Shown: piece by piece, positions 1 through 10,300 of the stretch
How the letters are laid out: each line of letters opens with the position of its first letter
Position numbering within the stretch: position 1 is the stretch's first letter
Assembly: GCF_020740795.1 (NCBI RefSeq)
Contig: NC_067282.1
Coordinates: 175,526,274 to 175,590,273, forward strand
Length of the DNA: 64,000 nucleotides
From: Apus apus
Lineage: Eukaryota > Chordata > Aves > Apodiformes > Apodidae
Reading direction: 5' to 3'
Position numbers and translations under genes: made by a program
The notes under the pieces: model-generated
What the model was told of the DNA's origin: nothing
Databases searched by the model: none
Seen by the model: the letters and a program-made list of their open reading frames with translations, nothing else

Positions 1-1640
1 ATAGAGAATTGTAGCTTATTAGAAACAGCATGACCAATTTTGCAACAATTGCTGCTTTGAGATTATGAAGACAGATAGCAACCACTGCTTTTTCTTCCAA
101 CAATTATAATCTGTATTTGATAGCACTTCAAAAATATCCGCATACCTCCTACCTAGACAGGAGGCAAGACAGATAAAACTGAATTGGGGGAAAAAAAGTA
201 CCTTTCTCCCCTCTCTTCGTAATAATTGGGACAGGCAGAAAACACTGAATACATATAATCCTCTATTGGCAAGATGAAAAAGCTGAAGAGCAGAGGGAAA
301 AATCCACCACAACAGTTCATAAAATACTGTGAGGGAGAAAAAACAGGGACACAAAGCAAATCCAGACCATCCTGATAACAAGTATTAGGCTATAAGATTT
401 AAAAAAAAAAAAAAATTAGAAGCACAACTGCAGTCAGTCTAAGCATATTCAACCTAGATACCAAATAACCTGAAGAAAGAGGCTTTCTTCCAGTCTTCCC
501 TGACCTGTTCACAATACTTTTTACTTAAAATAAGAAAAAAAAATAAAGGGAGAAAAAAGAATATTTAAGAAAGCACAGGCCACAGAAGTCAAATTACCTC
601 CCACTTCAAAAGCGAGAAACGTGTAAGCTGTATAAAAGCTGTACAAAATTATCAACAGCAGCAGCATCCTGATGAGGATTTACAATGCCACTGGTCCCAT
701 CTTCTTACCAAGTCATTCTAACATATCACTGGAAGCAAGAAAAATGGAGGCACTGCTTTGGGGGTTATATTAATACAATGACTGATGTATTACTGCTTAT
801 CTTTGTCTGAACACCTGCAGTTAGCAATGTCCCATCCTTCATCAGTGTCAATGCTACAAAAAGAATATTTTACCAGGCTGCCAAGGGACTGCTATGCTAG
901 CAACATCAATGCAAACAACTATATGGATCACTGCATCCACCATGACTTTCTGCCTTACAACACCAACATTTTGACAACAAAATGTGTCAGCTCACTATCC
1001 TGCTGTCATAACAGGTCAAAATTTCAATGCTTTCAACACTTACACTTTAAATTATCAAGCAACTCTGAATAATTTACCCAGGAAAATGCAATGTATCAAA
1101 CACTACTCATGGATTGCATTGATTCTGTGGGTTTCCATGTCTTTTTGTTTATTTCTGACAAGAGTTTTTGCTCCTAGCAAGTCCCTGACACTTCAGATAA
1201 AAAAAAAAATAAAAAATTAAAAGACTACCCATGTAGTATAAATGAGAAGAAAGAACGATGGAGAGTAGACTTAAAGTATTTAAATACTAATAAAGACTTA
1301 AAATATATTACAGGACATCCTGTTGTTAAGCTAAGCATAAAGATTTATTCTAGTACTTCTGAGGAAACCAGCTAGGTGACACACTCATGTCTTACTTATC
1401 CCTCTAGCAATATAAAGATACTGATGCTGCAACACCATACCCACAAGACACCTCCCTGAAAGTGTTTAAAGCAGGATTTATATAGCCTCCAAGCACTCTA
1501 TACTGACGTTTAAAATAACTCTCAGAAGTATACAGGAGTAGTAACATCCTTCCCTTCAAATCAATAAAGCACAAACTGAAAATCTCAATCTTCTGTCACG
1601 CATGGGTTTTAAAAAGGATTAAAAGGCAAAGTTTACAAAA
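1..1640. other. Non-coding flank left of ZCRB1
   Basis: No coding exon or repeat family recognised on either strand. Open frames here are short, AT-rich and carry no domain signature. A homopolymer run of 15 A lies at 401-415. If PPHLN1 is transcribed leftwards from the adjacent CpG island, this stretch would be part of its first intron; that rests only on remembered gene order. Confidence 0.5.
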
Positions 1641-2079
1641 CCCATCCTGGGTGCCTGCACAGCGGCAGCCACCCATCCTACCGCCCTCCTGTCCCCGCAC
1701 TCCCATTCACCTCAACTTCTGAGCACCCCAGGGAAAAAGAGGGCACCTCCCTACGACATGGGCTCCCTGCGGGCACTGGAAGTGGGGCCCCGGCTTTCAA
1801 AGCCCCCGAAGCCGCCGTCCCCAGAAAGGGGGGTCACAGACGCCTCAGCGCCCAAGGATGGCGCGGCGCGGCCCTGCCCTGGGCCCTGCCCTGGGCCCCG
1901 CCACGGCCGCCGCCGCCTCCCCGGGGAGCCGAACGGCCAACGGCCTCCGGGGCGCGCGGGCCGCACCGCGAGGCGTCGCGTCCACCTCGCGGAAGAGGGA
2001 GGCCGGACAGCCGGCCCCGCGCCCGCCCCCGCCGGCACCACCCACCGCGCGCCCGGGCCGCCACCGCCGCGCCGCTCAC

Positions 2080-2200
2080 CCGCCTCCCCTGCTGGCTCCC
2101 GCGGCGCAGGCAGCAGCCCCGGCTGGCGCCGCACCTCCTCCCGCCGCTTCCGGCGCTCCCTGCACGTTGCCGGAAACACCTGCCCTCCGTCTCCCGTGCC
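2080..2200 (-). other. Candidate minus-strand non-coding first exon (PPHLN1-like)
   Basis: On the minus strand a strong donor GGCGG/GTGAGC ends a possible exon at 2080, facing away from ZCRB1. In mammals PPHLN1 (periphilin-1) lies on the strand opposite to ZCRB1 in this neighbourhood, so this could be one of its non-coding first exons. No protein evidence supports it, no PPHLN1 coding exon was found in the window, and the 5' edge is arbitrary. Confidence 0.25.
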
Positions 2201-2239
2201 GCCGGCCATTGGCCGGGAGCGCCGCTGGTCGCCGCGCGT

Positions 2240-2377
2240 CGGCGGAAGCGCGCCGCCGTTCCAGCCGCCCTCCCCGGCACGGCTGTCGGGCCCTGTCCCG
2301 TCCCGCCGGGGCTTCGGCGTCGTCCGCTGTCGCGTCGCGCCATGGGCGCCCGCGCGGGCTGAGCCCCGCCGTGACGG
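2240..2377 (+). other. ZCRB1: Probable ZCRB1 5' non-coding exon 1
   Basis: The ZCRB1 start codon lies just inside an exon whose acceptor is at 7297 or 7300, so at least one 5' untranslated exon must lie upstream. The best candidate donor in the CpG island is ACGG/GTAGGCC, with GT at 2378-2379. The 5' edge is a guess: it is placed just downstream of the CCAAT and ETS motifs. Other GT donors occur further right (for example near 2474, 2574 and 2756), so alternative exon ends are possible. RNA reads spanning 2377 to 7298 or 7301 would settle it. Confidence 0.4.
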
Positions 2378-4133
2378 GTAGGCCGGGGCGGCCGCGTCCC
2401 CGTGCGGCGCGGGGCGGGCGCGGGGCCGGTTCGGTGGCGGGAGCGCTCGTTCTCGGCCGGGGCTGCCGGCAGGGAGGTGTGTGCCGGGCGGGCGCGGCCG
2501 GGCCGCGGGGCGGAGCGCAGCGCAGCGAGCAGGGCCGGGGCTGAGGCCGGGGCTGCGGCGGAGGAGCCGCCGGGTGACGTCCCGTACAGCCACGGGCTTG
2601 AGCGCAGCGAGTGGCAGCTTCTGAGTGGCCGGTAGTGCTTTTGCCTCGGTGCTAACGTGCACCTTGTGAGCTCTGAAGTGGACTTGCATGTCTCGGCTGG
2701 GTTTTTAAGAGGAAGGGCCGTCTCGCAGCGAGTTACCTGCGGCTGCTCCTCTCGGGTGAGGTTCTGGGTGAGACGAGATGCAGCGGAACCAAGCAGCTCT
2801 CTCACAGCTTGGCTATGCTGGAAGTGCCCCTAAAAAGAAACTTGTTAAAGCGCCTAATATAGTCCGTGCTGTGATCTGGTTGCCCAGTCTTATTGTCCCA
2901 AAGTTTTTGTAGTTAGATTAGCACATAAGAGTAGTTTGATTCAAACCCTGCATCATTTTCATGTATATCTTTGGCTTGGGCAGTTTGAAAAACGCTTGTA
3001 CTCCTTCTGCTGGTAGCATCAACTTTATTTGCAAATTCTGATCCTGTTTAAATTTTGTGTTGAAGTTAGAGATAAAATAGATTATGCTCTGATAGCTGCT
3101 TACGTGCCTCTCATGTAGGACAGAATTGTAGCAGGTGGTTAATACCCTTGTCTGGGACGACAGAGAACGTCAGTTTAGCTTCTTCCCTTACCACAGACTT
3201 TTGATTATAAGCTGGAGTCAAGCTCTTCTTGATACTGTTAAATCAAAAATAAAATACTTTGTTTTAATGATTAAGATAGAAGACCTCAAATGAGTTGGCC
3301 TGAGTGAGCATGTCTTGAGTAAATAACCCACAAATCATTTATACACACTTTAACTGATTAAATCATAAAAATGACCTTGCTGCTGTGTATTTAAAAAGAA
3401 ACAATCAGAAAAGTTTTTGCTTAAGTTGAATTGTTGATACTAAGTAACAAAAATATCAGTCCCTTCAAACTCCTTTTGATGCTTCAGAGGCATCTGAACT
3501 ATTTTGCTAGTGTCCTTATCTGTTCTGGGACAGAGTAAAAAACCCAGTCACTGAAATTAGTCATTGTCTTCTCTCATGTTGTTTCCAACATGGGTGTCAG
3601 ATGCTGCTTTAAGCATATTGGATTCAGTCAAAACATACTTGTATACCTGGTGTATTTTGCAGGAGACTTAATAGTTACTGACAGATAACTCTTGTGGAAG
3701 AATGGCTTCTTTTAGTTCAAGTTCTTGAAAAAGACAAAGAAGACTGAATTTAAGAATTCATAGTAATGAGAGACAACTCCATCCTGTCTGCTCCTTCTGC
3801 TGAACCCTACTACACTTTGTGAGATTAGCTGTTCTGGTTTTTTGAGGTTACCTTTTTCTAGCCTCTTAGCCAGAACTCTTAACAATCCCACTTCGTTAGC
3901 ATCCCCTGTTTAATAAACAGAAGCTAGAAATTACATTCTCCAGTCTTTTGTGTGTAAAAACCAAAACAAATAATAATAATTTAAAAAAAAAACAACACCA
4001 AAAACAAAACACAAACTGAAACATAGTTAAAAGAGAGGAGTTATCCAAGGCAGAATCTGGAGTCCAGGTCAAAAATTGAGGTGTGCCAACTCCCCATACT
4101 GCTCTGATTCTCTAATGAGTATGTGAATATGTT

Positions 4134-4817
4134 TGTGTTGGGTTTATGTGGCAAGGTTTGTTGTTTGTTTTTTTTGGGGGGGGAGTGCTGCAGGGGTGGT
4201 TTCTGCGAGAAGAGACCAGGATCTGTCCCCATGTCAGCCAAAGCCAGTTTCAGGCAGCTCCAGATCTGACCCTGTGCTGCCCAGAGCTGAGTCAGTCATC
4301 AATGCTGGTGACACCTCTGTGATCATGTGTTTGAGAAAGGGGAAAAACCTCTGTGCAGCAGCTGTGAGGGAGAGGAGTGAGAAACAACTCCACAAACACT
4401 AAGATCAGAAGGAGGAAAGGGAGGAGGTGCTCCAGATGCTGGAGCAGAGATTCCCATGCAGCCTGGGGAGAAGACCATTGCAAAGCAGGTTCTCCCCCTG
4501 CAGCCCATGGGAGGATCATGGTGGAGCTCATATCTGCCCTGCAGCCCATGTAGGATCCCACATTCAGGCAGGCAGAGAAGCCCTGGAGCAAGCTGCAGCC
4601 TGTGGAGAGCAGGAGCAGGCTCCTGCCAGGACCTGTGGACCCATGGAGAGAGGAGTCCACGCTGGAGCATGTTTGCTGGCCGAACTTGTGACCCTGTGGG
4701 TAATCCACACTGGAGCAGTCTTTCCTGAAGGACTGCACTCTATGGAAGGGGCCCACGTTGAAGCAGTTTGTGAAGAGCTGTAGTCTGTGGGAAGGACTCA
4801 TGTTGAAGAGGTCCATG
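4134..4817 (+). mobile_element. Truncated avian endogenous-retrovirus LTR-like segment
   Basis: The segment opens with TG (TGTGTTGGGTTTATGTGG) and contains a G-run. It then runs through GC-rich DNA with repeated wording such as GGAGCAG, GCAGCCCATGG and GAAGGACTGCACTC. From memory this is a common dispersed LTR-type repeat in bird genomes. The 3' part of that repeat, including its poly(A) signal region and terminal CA, is missing; the sequence passes straight into a CR1 3' end near 4818. No retroviral protein is encoded. The class is uncertain; ERVL-like is a guess. The element lies in sense orientation inside ZCRB1 intron 1. Confidence 0.55.
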
Positions 4818-4981
4818 AAACTGGAACAGGTTGCCAAGGAAAGCTGTGGATACCTTCTCCCTGGGAATGTTGATGGCCAGGTTAGATGGTCTAGGGGAAG
4901 GTGTCCCTGCCCATGGCAGGGGGGTTGGAACTAGATGATCTTTAAGGTCCCTTCTAACCCAAACCATTCTATGATTCTATG
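4818..4981 (+). mobile_element. CR1 LINE 3' end
   Basis: About 160 bp match the CR1 3' terminus as known in birds. The piece starts with the remains of the ORF2 C-terminal codons (CTGGAACAGGTTGCC), continues with GTGTCCCTGCCCATGGCAGG and CTAGATGATCTTTAAGGTCC, and ends in CATTCTATGATTCTATG, two copies of the octamer tail. It is heavily 5'-truncated and non-coding. It is joined directly to the LTR-like segment on its left. Confidence 0.88.
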
Positions 4982-7294
4982 AAAGTTAATATGTGAAAAT
5001 GATAAATGAAGAAGGCATTAACTTTACACAGAGGCTATTACGTCAATGGGGGAGTTTTGCTCATCCCCATGGAGATAATGTGCTGGCTTCCAGCTGATAC
5101 TTTAAAGTTAAGTAACTAGGTAATACCATGAAAGTCAGAGAAGCCCTGTAAAAGCATTCAGTGTGAAACAAATGCTTTGATTTATTGGGGAGACCTAGCA
5201 GGATATAGAAGACAGGCTATACATTACTCTCAAGTGAGTCGCCTGCAAAAATTAGAAAGCTCAGATGGTTTGGGGAGGGTTTGATTGGGGTTTTTTTGTA
5301 TGTTTCCTATCAGCCGAGCTATTTGGCCTGTAGTAATCTCCACATGACGTATCACCTTCTCTGTGGAAGTTTGCACTGCAGTGTTGCAGAACACGCAAGC
5401 TGACCGCTCTCCAGTCATGCCATCCTCACTGGCATCTGTTCATTAATCTAGGGCCTGCTTGGTCTCCTGTTACAAGGTGCTTTAGCTTCTCTCATCTTTT
5501 AGGCAGTTAAATCACTGCAGCCACACCAGGTTCATTTCTGCTGTTTTCTCCACCACTCTAGCAATATATTAGCATTGGCAATACACCGTAATGCAGCGCT
5601 GAGGTGGCTCTTACCATATCTTTTGTATCGACTCTACATCTGGATAACTTCACTTTGGGCTCTCTATTCATGTGGCATGTTGCCAAGTCAGTCTGGTTAG
5701 GCTTGTCAATGATACTAATGCCAAGCAGCAAGGAGTTTAGGGTAATGAATCCCGTCTGCGTAACACCAGATGCAATGTGTGGCCTTTATTGCAAATTTAT
5801 TCTGTTTTTTTCCTTTGCTTAACCTTTACGTTGCCATTTTTGCTCATGCCAAAAATCACAGTTTCTGAACATGGAAGAACTCAGAGTTCAATCACTTGGA
5901 AACTGCCACTGCCATGAATTGTGTTACAGTAAGCATGTCGGGAAAGAGAAGCAAAACACATGGATACTCAGTGTCTTGTGGGAATGTCAGGTCTTTAAAC
6001 GAATGAATCATGAAATGCCAGAAAATAACCACAGCCAATTAGAGTTGTGCGATTAGTTACATTTTTGGCTCTTGGCCAAGCAATCTGCTCACACTCAGTA
6101 CCCAAGGAGTCCTTTAAGAAACCATGTGTACTCTGATGGATGTTGGTTTCTGACACTTGGTTTCTTTCACCCTTCAGCAGCTTTTGTCTGCTTTTTTAAA
6201 ATGAGCTGGTCTGGCAGAAGAAATGGCTTGATCCTCAGTTAGGAATCAGCTAGAGGTGCCAAGAAGAAGGTATAAGGCCGCAGGGAACTGGATAAGTAGG
6301 TAGTAATTGGACTGTGTAGGGTATGTTTTTTGCTGCATTATTTGATGTGCCTTCTCATAAGGGTTGTGCTATATTCTAACCTTAAATTTTACTCACTTAG
6401 CTTTTGGACCAAGCCGTGGCTACTGAATGGATTGGGGAGAAGTGTTTTGCACAGACTTTAGCACCACTTAAAATTTTGGGCAATGTCCAAACATAAACTG
6501 TTCTTTTTCAAGTTAGTTTGGTTACTCTTTACCTAATATTGGATGATGTGTATACAGTTATAACAAGGTTGTCAATTTGATTCATTGTAGTCTTTGCTAC
6601 TTAGTTTCAAGAGCATAAAACAGAATTTGAAATTAAAATGGCTTTGAGATTTCCCTGGTTCCTGCCAGTACAGAGCTGCGTAATTGGGAGGAGGAGGAGG
6701 AGTGCCTCCTGGGGAGGCAGTGTAAAAGCCATATGTAGAAGAGGAAATACTTGCTGCTTTAGCAGCTGAGGTACATTTTAAAGCAAATGCAGTATCTTTT
6801 TTCCCCAAAATAATTAAGACTGCTTTAGGAAAGCTTCCCCTCCTTCTCTCCCCTTAACTGAATGTAATTTAGTCAATGTTGAATGCAGCTGAACTGAAAC
6901 TTGTGTAAAGAATCAGAACATGCAGCTACATCACCTGTTGCCCAGAATGTTTAATAAATGGAGATTACTTTTTTCTTTCTGGATATAAACCTTTCTTTAC
7001 TGCACAAATCAGCAGAGGTTTATTGTAAGTACACTAACTTGTCTGTTGACTCACATACAGCAAAAACATGCTTTGGATCTAGGGGAGGGGGAAGGAATGT
7101 ATGTCTTCTCTGGCACATGAAGGCATATACTAATTTGATGTAAAACAATGAAAAGGAAATAAAAGCTATGCTTTCCTGCAACTTCATAATGACTATTTAT
7201 CTGGGCTATCTTTAAAAAGAAACTTTTTAAAAGTCTTGCAACTATTTTATAGCTGATTGCTCTATTGGATACAATTTACCTCTTTTTCTCCTTT

Positions 7295-7300
7295 CAGCAG
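7295..7300 (+). promoter_or_regulatory. ZCRB1: NAGNAG tandem splice acceptor before the ZCRB1 start codon
   Basis: CTTTCAGCAG is followed by GAAAATG. Either AG can serve as acceptor, giving an exon that begins at 7298 or 7301. The choice adds or removes three untranslated bases and does not alter the protein, because the ATG is at 7305-7307. Confidence 0.6.
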
Positions 7301-7304
7301 GAAA

Positions 7305-10300
7305 ATGAGTGGTGGGTTGGCACCAAGCAAAAGCACTGTGTATGTGTCCAATTTACCCTTTGCTTTGACAAACAATGATCTATACAGGGTAAGGATTTAA
7401 GAGCTGCATTCTATAGATTAAACTCATTGAAAATAATTTTGAGTGTAAATACAATACTGATATATATCTCTCAGAAAAGTTTATATTGATAAATGTATTA
7501 CTAATGAAATGCAATTGTGTATTGTTAAATCTTTTTATTTTGTTTTATATTTCAGATATTTTCAAAGTATGGGAAAGTTGTCAAGTAAGTGACCTGATAT
7601 GGCCTGCTATTTTTGTAACTTTCATTTTAAATATTTAGTATCTTTGCCTCACTTGAAGTCTTACACTTTTTATAATTTAAGTGTGAATGTGGAACTATAT
7701 TGAAGTTATCTTCATTTTTAATAAAGTATAAATCTAACTAACAAATGGAAGTTCCTGCAGTTATATGCCTAATGCAAGAATATTTGTGTTTGGAACGGGT
7801 TTTGCTAACCACTTCTTAAGAGCAAGTAGAATGTTGTTTTATACCAATAGTCTTTTCTCTGAAATAGTCAAAACAATATTATTCTAGTAAGTGGTGTTCT
7901 CCTTTCCCAAAAAACTACCTGAGACACAAATGGATAAGTGTAAAAATGGGACCTTCTCCTTAAATGAACTAGGTGACACAGTTGCCACAAACAGTTCTGA
8001 CAATTGCAGTGTAAAATTCTTCTCTTTGTGGTTCTAGGGGGGATTTGTTGGTATTAGTATTATATTTAAGATTAGACAAAAGGTTGCATAGTAACAGCTT
8101 TTACTGTGTGGTGTATTCATGAGCAGTACTCGTGAGTAATTGCCTCTGTGCTCAAATGATAGAAATAAAAGCCACATAAGGAACATGCTGTTTTATTTAG
8201 TTTCTTTCATATTTAATTGGTCAGAATAACAAGATGCAATACTTCTGTTTTCAACCCTACACCAGCAAATATCACCTCCTGCCTTCTAGTACCTGCTGTA
8301 ATAATCTGTGAGATACAGAGCTAAATTCAAAGTTTTTGAAGTCTCAAGAGTGTTTCAGGTGACAAATAATAGGAAAAGCCAAACCAAAACTTCAGAAAAA
8401 TATATTTCTTAAATTGATCATGAGGTAAACTCCTATGTAGAGAGCTCTGGCAGACATGCAGTGACCAATACAAATGGGCAGCTACAGTCTTTATGGTTTC
8501 CAGGGTGGGGTGTATGACTTGTTTTAGTTGATTGCTGAACTGCCATGTAGAAAAATCCTGAGCAAAGGTTGTGATAATGCTAGTGTTTAATACCCATTTA
8601 GTGGCCTGCTTGCTGTGAATTTAACACTTCAGACCTCCCCGCAATCGTTTGGTGATGTACCTAGACTCTGTGGGTACGGGTCTCCTACTGTCTTGGCTTT
8701 TAAACTTGTTTGCTAGGAGGATGAGAACTGTATGAAGTACTTGCTATATGATGCATTGCTTATTTTAAAGATGTGGTAGCAACATTCTCTTTTTTTTTTC
8801 CTTTATTAAGTGTTTCTAGCATTTTATTTGCTTTTTTTAGGATCATAGACAACAGAAATGGTGATTTCAGATGTCTATGTGAAAGAAATCCTGTGCTTTG
8901 TCCTGTGTGAAAGTAGCTAATTTAGAACTTGCAATTCTATCTGTGCAGTTACTGTTTTCCCCCACCTATATATTGTTTTGCAAAAAGCTCTCTTACTGAT
9001 ACCTAATTTTTCTTGATGTTTTGTCTTGTCACTGCTAGAAGGTAAACCAAAGGCAGACTCATAGAATACTGGGTGTAAAATACACCATGACTGTTTTTTT
9101 TTTTTTTAAATCTAGCAAAATCTGTTTTGTCCCTTTGCAAACTGACTTGAATATAAACAGTGCAGATACTGTGAAATTCTGCTGGTGTTCCCATTTGACT
9201 GTGTAACTGAGGCTAACAAGGATCACTATTCCTGTTTGTAACTAGTTATTAATTCCCAGCAAAAATATTTTCAAATACTAGCTTGATTTCTGTAGAGTCT
9301 TTGTTCAGGAGCTTTAAAATACTTTTCTGAAAGCTTTGTGATATCATCTAGGTCAGCTTTAACTTAATAAGTGACTTAAATAAGCTTTAATAGACCTTTT
9401 ATTTGACTCAATAAAATCATGCTGACTTTACATATTGCATTTTTAATGGCAATATATCCTGAATATTACTATTTCAACTCAGTTTGTTCACTAAGAAATC
9501 AGATTTTCTAAGGCTCCAAGAAGTTGCTGACTTTTTGAAGATTTGCCACACTTGTTTCTTTCAATGCTTGTGTTACAACTGTAATGTAACTGGTACATTA
9601 AATATCCCAGCCTGACAGTCATATTAGGGTTCCATTGTAACTCTTGGAAGAGTAACTTGGCAAAAGAATCAATGGAATTGTTCCAGAATCATTTTCATGT
9701 ACACTTCAAATCAATGCACTCAATTGAACACATCCTTGTCCAAGAGGCTTTGGGAGAAAAGCTGTTCTAAGCTCTATCATTCTTTGCATGTGTTTGGGGA
9801 AAAATTGAGCTCTCTTTACTGACCTTTTATTTTATACAGTTTTTACTATGTAGATCATCTTCTACTTACACAGCTTCTCTGGCAGGCCTTCTGCCTTGAA
9901 GCAGGATTTGTTTGGGTTTTTTTTGGAAAAAGGTTGTATTACTTGTTACAATTTTGGCTTCCCTTTTGGCTGAACATTCTTCTGCCTGTGGTGGACGCAG
10001 GGAGTTTATTCCTGCTTTTCAACACGTTCTTTTATTATTCTGTCAGGTAAAATAATAAATGCATCCATGACCTCCTTGGATTCCAGTTGGAGATACCTGT
10101 GGAACACTACTGCATATATTTAACATTTCCTATCCTGAACCTGTTTACCTGGTTAGTTACAGAAACATAGAATTCTCAGTTTGGATGCAGTTCAACACAC
10201 TGTTTTTCAGCAATAATAGCAATAATCAAGGTTATTCCTGAATTTCAATTTCACTTCCAGTATGTGTATTTCCCTCAGTTACATTGTCTGCAAATCTGAA

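Larger units (their letters stand above)
1640..2640. promoter_or_regulatory. CpG island, probable two-way promoter of ZCRB1
   Basis: Base composition changes abruptly from AT-rich to about 1 kb of dense CpG. Visible motifs are ETS-type sites on both strands (CTTCCGG at 2147-2153 and CCGGAA at 2170-2175), an inverted CCAAT box (ATTGG, 2208-2212) and a CRE-like TGACGTC (2575-2581). No TATA box is seen. ETS plus CCAAT motifs without TATA are typical of housekeeping and bidirectional promoters. ZCRB1 lies to the right on the plus strand. A possible minus-strand first exon ends at 2080. The long open frames on both strands here are composition artefacts of GC-rich DNA. Confidence 0.75.
2378..7297 (+). 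other. ZCRB1: ZCRB1 intron 1 (about 4.9 kb)
   Basis: This stretch lies between the inferred donor at 2378 and the acceptor before the start codon. Its only recognised content is the LTR-like plus CR1 composite at 4134-4981. The rest is AT-rich and shows no coding exon. The exact left edge depends on the unproven first exon. Confidence 0.5.

Noticed and set aside
1751..2805. Several long open frames on both strands in the first CpG island (up to 323 codons)
   Set aside because: All are rich in Ala, Arg, Gly and Pro, overlap one another in many frames and show no domain. This is what high GC without stop codons produces.
10140..10200. ACAGAAACATAGAATTCTC resembling a reverse CR1 end
   Set aside because: The following bases do not continue as CR1 3' sequence, so the likeness is too short to support.
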